Assembly: GCA_021464245.1 (NCBI GenBank)
Contig: JADCRB010000067.1
Span: 2,759,908 to 2,823,907 of the forward strand
Reading direction: 5' to 3'
DNA from: Carallia brachiata
Taxonomy: Eukaryota; Streptophyta; Magnoliopsida; Malpighiales; Rhizophoraceae
DNA length: 64,000 nucleotides
In this document: positions 61,866-64,000 of the stretch, piece after piece
Layout: each line of letters begins with the position of its first letter
Position numbering within the stretch: the first letter of the stretch is position 1
The notes under the pieces: generated by a model
Told to the model about the DNA's origin: nothing
Database searches by the model: none
Seen by the model: only the letters and a program-made list of their open reading frames with translations
Program-made: the position numbers and the translations under genes

Positions 61866-62216
61866 ACTGAATCGCCATTCAGATCAGTGGAAACTACTAT
61901 TCTGCCATGCAGTTATGGCAGGGCCAACATAAGAAGTGAGAAGAATGGGAGACTCGTGAAATTATTGTTGGCATGATGTTCTTCTTCTCTGTACATTGAA
62001 TCTCGTACGTGCGTGAGTCTCGTGACTTTATTTGTGTCACTGGCTTGGCTGCCGCGAGGCCCCATGTGCTGCCCCCTGTTAGACCAGGAATAATCAATTC
62101 ACCATCACAACCGTTAAAAAAGCCGACCGAATTTTCTTCCTAACATTTTATGTAAGTACATGGTTGGATCCTTTATTTGGAATTAAACTAATATTATTTG
62201 TTGGTGTCTGAGTTCG

Positions 62217-62241
62217 AAAATAAATAAATAAATAAATAAAT
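62217..62241. repeat. (AAAT)n microsatellite
   Basis: Six AAAT units in intergenic DNA. Confidence 0.85.
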
Positions 62242-64000
62242 TATTAAATATTATCAAATTAATTGCATGACTATTTCGTGTTATTTAAAATATATCTATA
62301 TAATGTGGTTCATTTTTAAGTCACTAGTGCTTTGAAAAACTTCAAATATTAAAAAAGTTTTTACTAAACTATATGTCATATTTTACACTATAACGTTAGT
62401 CTATATTTTATGTCACATCATTCACCATAAAATTTTCAGTATAATTTTATACCTTACTCCATAGCTGTTTAGGCTGAAAAATCTCCCTCCTTTGGATAAA
62501 AAAATAAAAAAAGGAAAATTAGTGTAATTCTAAGTATATCCTGACATTTAGTTTCTTGGACTTAAAGCTTATTTCGAATTTCTGAACTAGAAAAACTCAT
62601 ACATGCTTAATTTGCTTACAGCCTTGCAGCCAGACCCAGAAAGAAGAGAGCTGATGAGATGGGTTTTTCTTTTTTTTATATATACTTCTTTCTTTTTGTT
62701 TGTGTGTGTACTGTGTAGGATAGTATTTCCATTGAGCCAATAATTCAGTTTGATGACATAACTTCCCGTGGAACAATCCATCTAGTTTCACAATGGCCCA
62801 TGGGACACAGGACTCGAGAGAGCACTCGAAAACCACATTTCGGCTAACCCTTTTGGGGATGTCCTTGTCACGTAATTTTTGCACCGTTTCCTATTTGCCT
62901 TTGTATTTTTTACCTTTTTTTTTTCCTACTCTATTACCTTATTACTTTAGGACGAGGCAACTTTTTCAAAGTGTGCACGTGTGCTCACCCACTTGTTTGA
63001 TGGTTTTTGTGCACGAATCCTCGTGTGAAAGCAGGAAAGTGACATTGCGACTCTCCTCTCTCTTTACGCCAATTAACGAGAACAAAACTTGCACGGGTGG
63101 ATTCCTGCTTTACCGTTATCCGTTTGCACTTTGATAATCATATCACAAACTATATAAAATATTTGTAAAATTTTTTAAATAAAATTAAAACGATGTGTAT
63201 TATTAAAAATTTTTAAAATTTTTTTTATATTATTAAATAAATTATATCATTATTTTAATATTATCTAAAGTATAATCATATAATGAAACTCGTTTATCTC
63301 TTAATTCTCCTTTAATAGTTTAAAAGGTTTTTTTTTTTTTTTAACCCATTTCAACCTTTCTGTCTCTCTTTTATGATTCTTAACTTTTTTCCCCCTTTTA
63401 TGCATCTTTCTTAGATATGACCAACAAAAAGTGTTTAAAATTACAATGATTAGCTCTCTTCCTCCTTTTCACTCCTAAAGAAAAAAAAAAAAAACCTCTC
63501 TCCCCAACTTTTTGTAGCCTCCGTCCCATGGCACAGGGACACATATGCACGTATAAGGAATCTAGAGAAATCTTATTGCAAGATCTTATCTTCTTCTCTT
63601 TATAGGAGTGTATATCGTGAACTAATTAAATAACTTAAAAAGTTTACCGCAACTGATTTTATCATTGGTCAAAAAAAAAAAAACTGATTTTATCATCAGT
63701 CTTCTTTAAACATAAGACCGTGTGACTAACACATATAATCTCAAGTTCATTTTTATCATTAGAATAACAATAAATAGTTAAATAAAGCATAAGATGTTGA
63801 AAATAAGTTTTAATTAAGAAAATGACACAAAAACTGTTTAGGAAACAAAAGGAAAAAAGGTTCATTGATGGGTCCAGTGGGAGGTGTGCGGTTATGGACC
63901 TACATGGCAAAAGCCGAACAAACACGCCACATGTTCATGAATGTTATCAAGTTGGTGGGAGTTGATCTAAAAAAATCTAAATTTATTTATTCGGACAAAA

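Larger units (their letters stand above)
59924..64000. other. Terminal intergenic region
   Basis: The promoter of the Ser/Pro-rich gene occupies the first few hundred bases. Beyond lie a MITE-like element (60510-60745), a long hairpin (61711-61865), an (AAAT)n tract (62217-62241) and AT-rich DNA. Short frames such as those around 62590-63130 have no recognisable domain. No gene is supported. Confidence 0.6.

Noticed and set aside
62597..63134. Open frames of 95 and 113 codons in the terminal spacer
   Set aside because: No recognisable domain, low-complexity Phe/Lys content and no supporting splice structure.
1..64000. CRISPR array, bacterial operons, rRNA or tRNA genes
   Set aside because: None seen; regular repeat-spacer structure is absent and all genes are eukaryotic with introns.

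Overview
The window is nuclear DNA of a flowering plant, most likely a dicot. It has many short, AT-rich, GT-AG introns, AT-rich spacers full of small transposon relics, site II (GGCCCA), G-box and telo-box promoter motifs, and plant-type protein families throughout. The species cannot be told from the sequence alone. All gene models below were built by hand, by joining open reading segments at GT/AG borders and checking that codon phase is kept; none is backed by transcript data.

Layout. 1-6661 (-): 5' half of tripeptidyl-peptidase II (TPP2), running off the left edge. 6.9-9.8 kb: spacer with a MITE-like element and a LINE RNase H relic. 9.8-13.2 kb (+): signal peptide peptidase-like 1 (SPPL1), with an unexplained ATG-less reading frame in its leader. 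13.2-17.3 kb: spacer with a ~1 kb element bearing inverted ends. 17301-23654 (+): CPSF100, 18 exons. 24769-26042 (-): ribosomal protein eL36 with telo-box and TATA box. 26-29.5 kb: spacer with three inverted-repeat elements and gene-like fragments. 29533-34544 (+): KIN-10-type kinesin with internal exon duplications. 36.2-41.6 kb (+): protein with one C2H2 finger. 42642-43391 (+): intronless membrane protein. 43.4-46.2 kb: spacer between two convergent genes that holds a retroposon-like insert and a promoter-like island with no gene. 46.2-52.3 kb (-): YODA-type MAPKKK. 52.4-57.1 kb: spacer with a foldback element, a LINE-like 3' end and a compositionally odd block. 57167-59923 (-): Ser/Pro-rich protein with a 16-residue tandem repeat. 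59.9-64 kb: spacer with a MITE and a long hairpin.

The genes do not form a pathway. They are housekeeping or regulatory single genes: peptide turnover, intramembrane proteolysis, mRNA 3' processing, translation, microtubule motor, transcription or RNA-associated, MAPK signalling.

Nothing here is a clear undescribed system. The best leads are the duplicated exons inside the kinesin gene, the orphan promoter-like island at 44.26-44.56 kb, the long near-perfect hairpin at 61.7 kb, the cryptic frame in front of SPPL1, and the odd-composition block at 55.4-56.15 kb.
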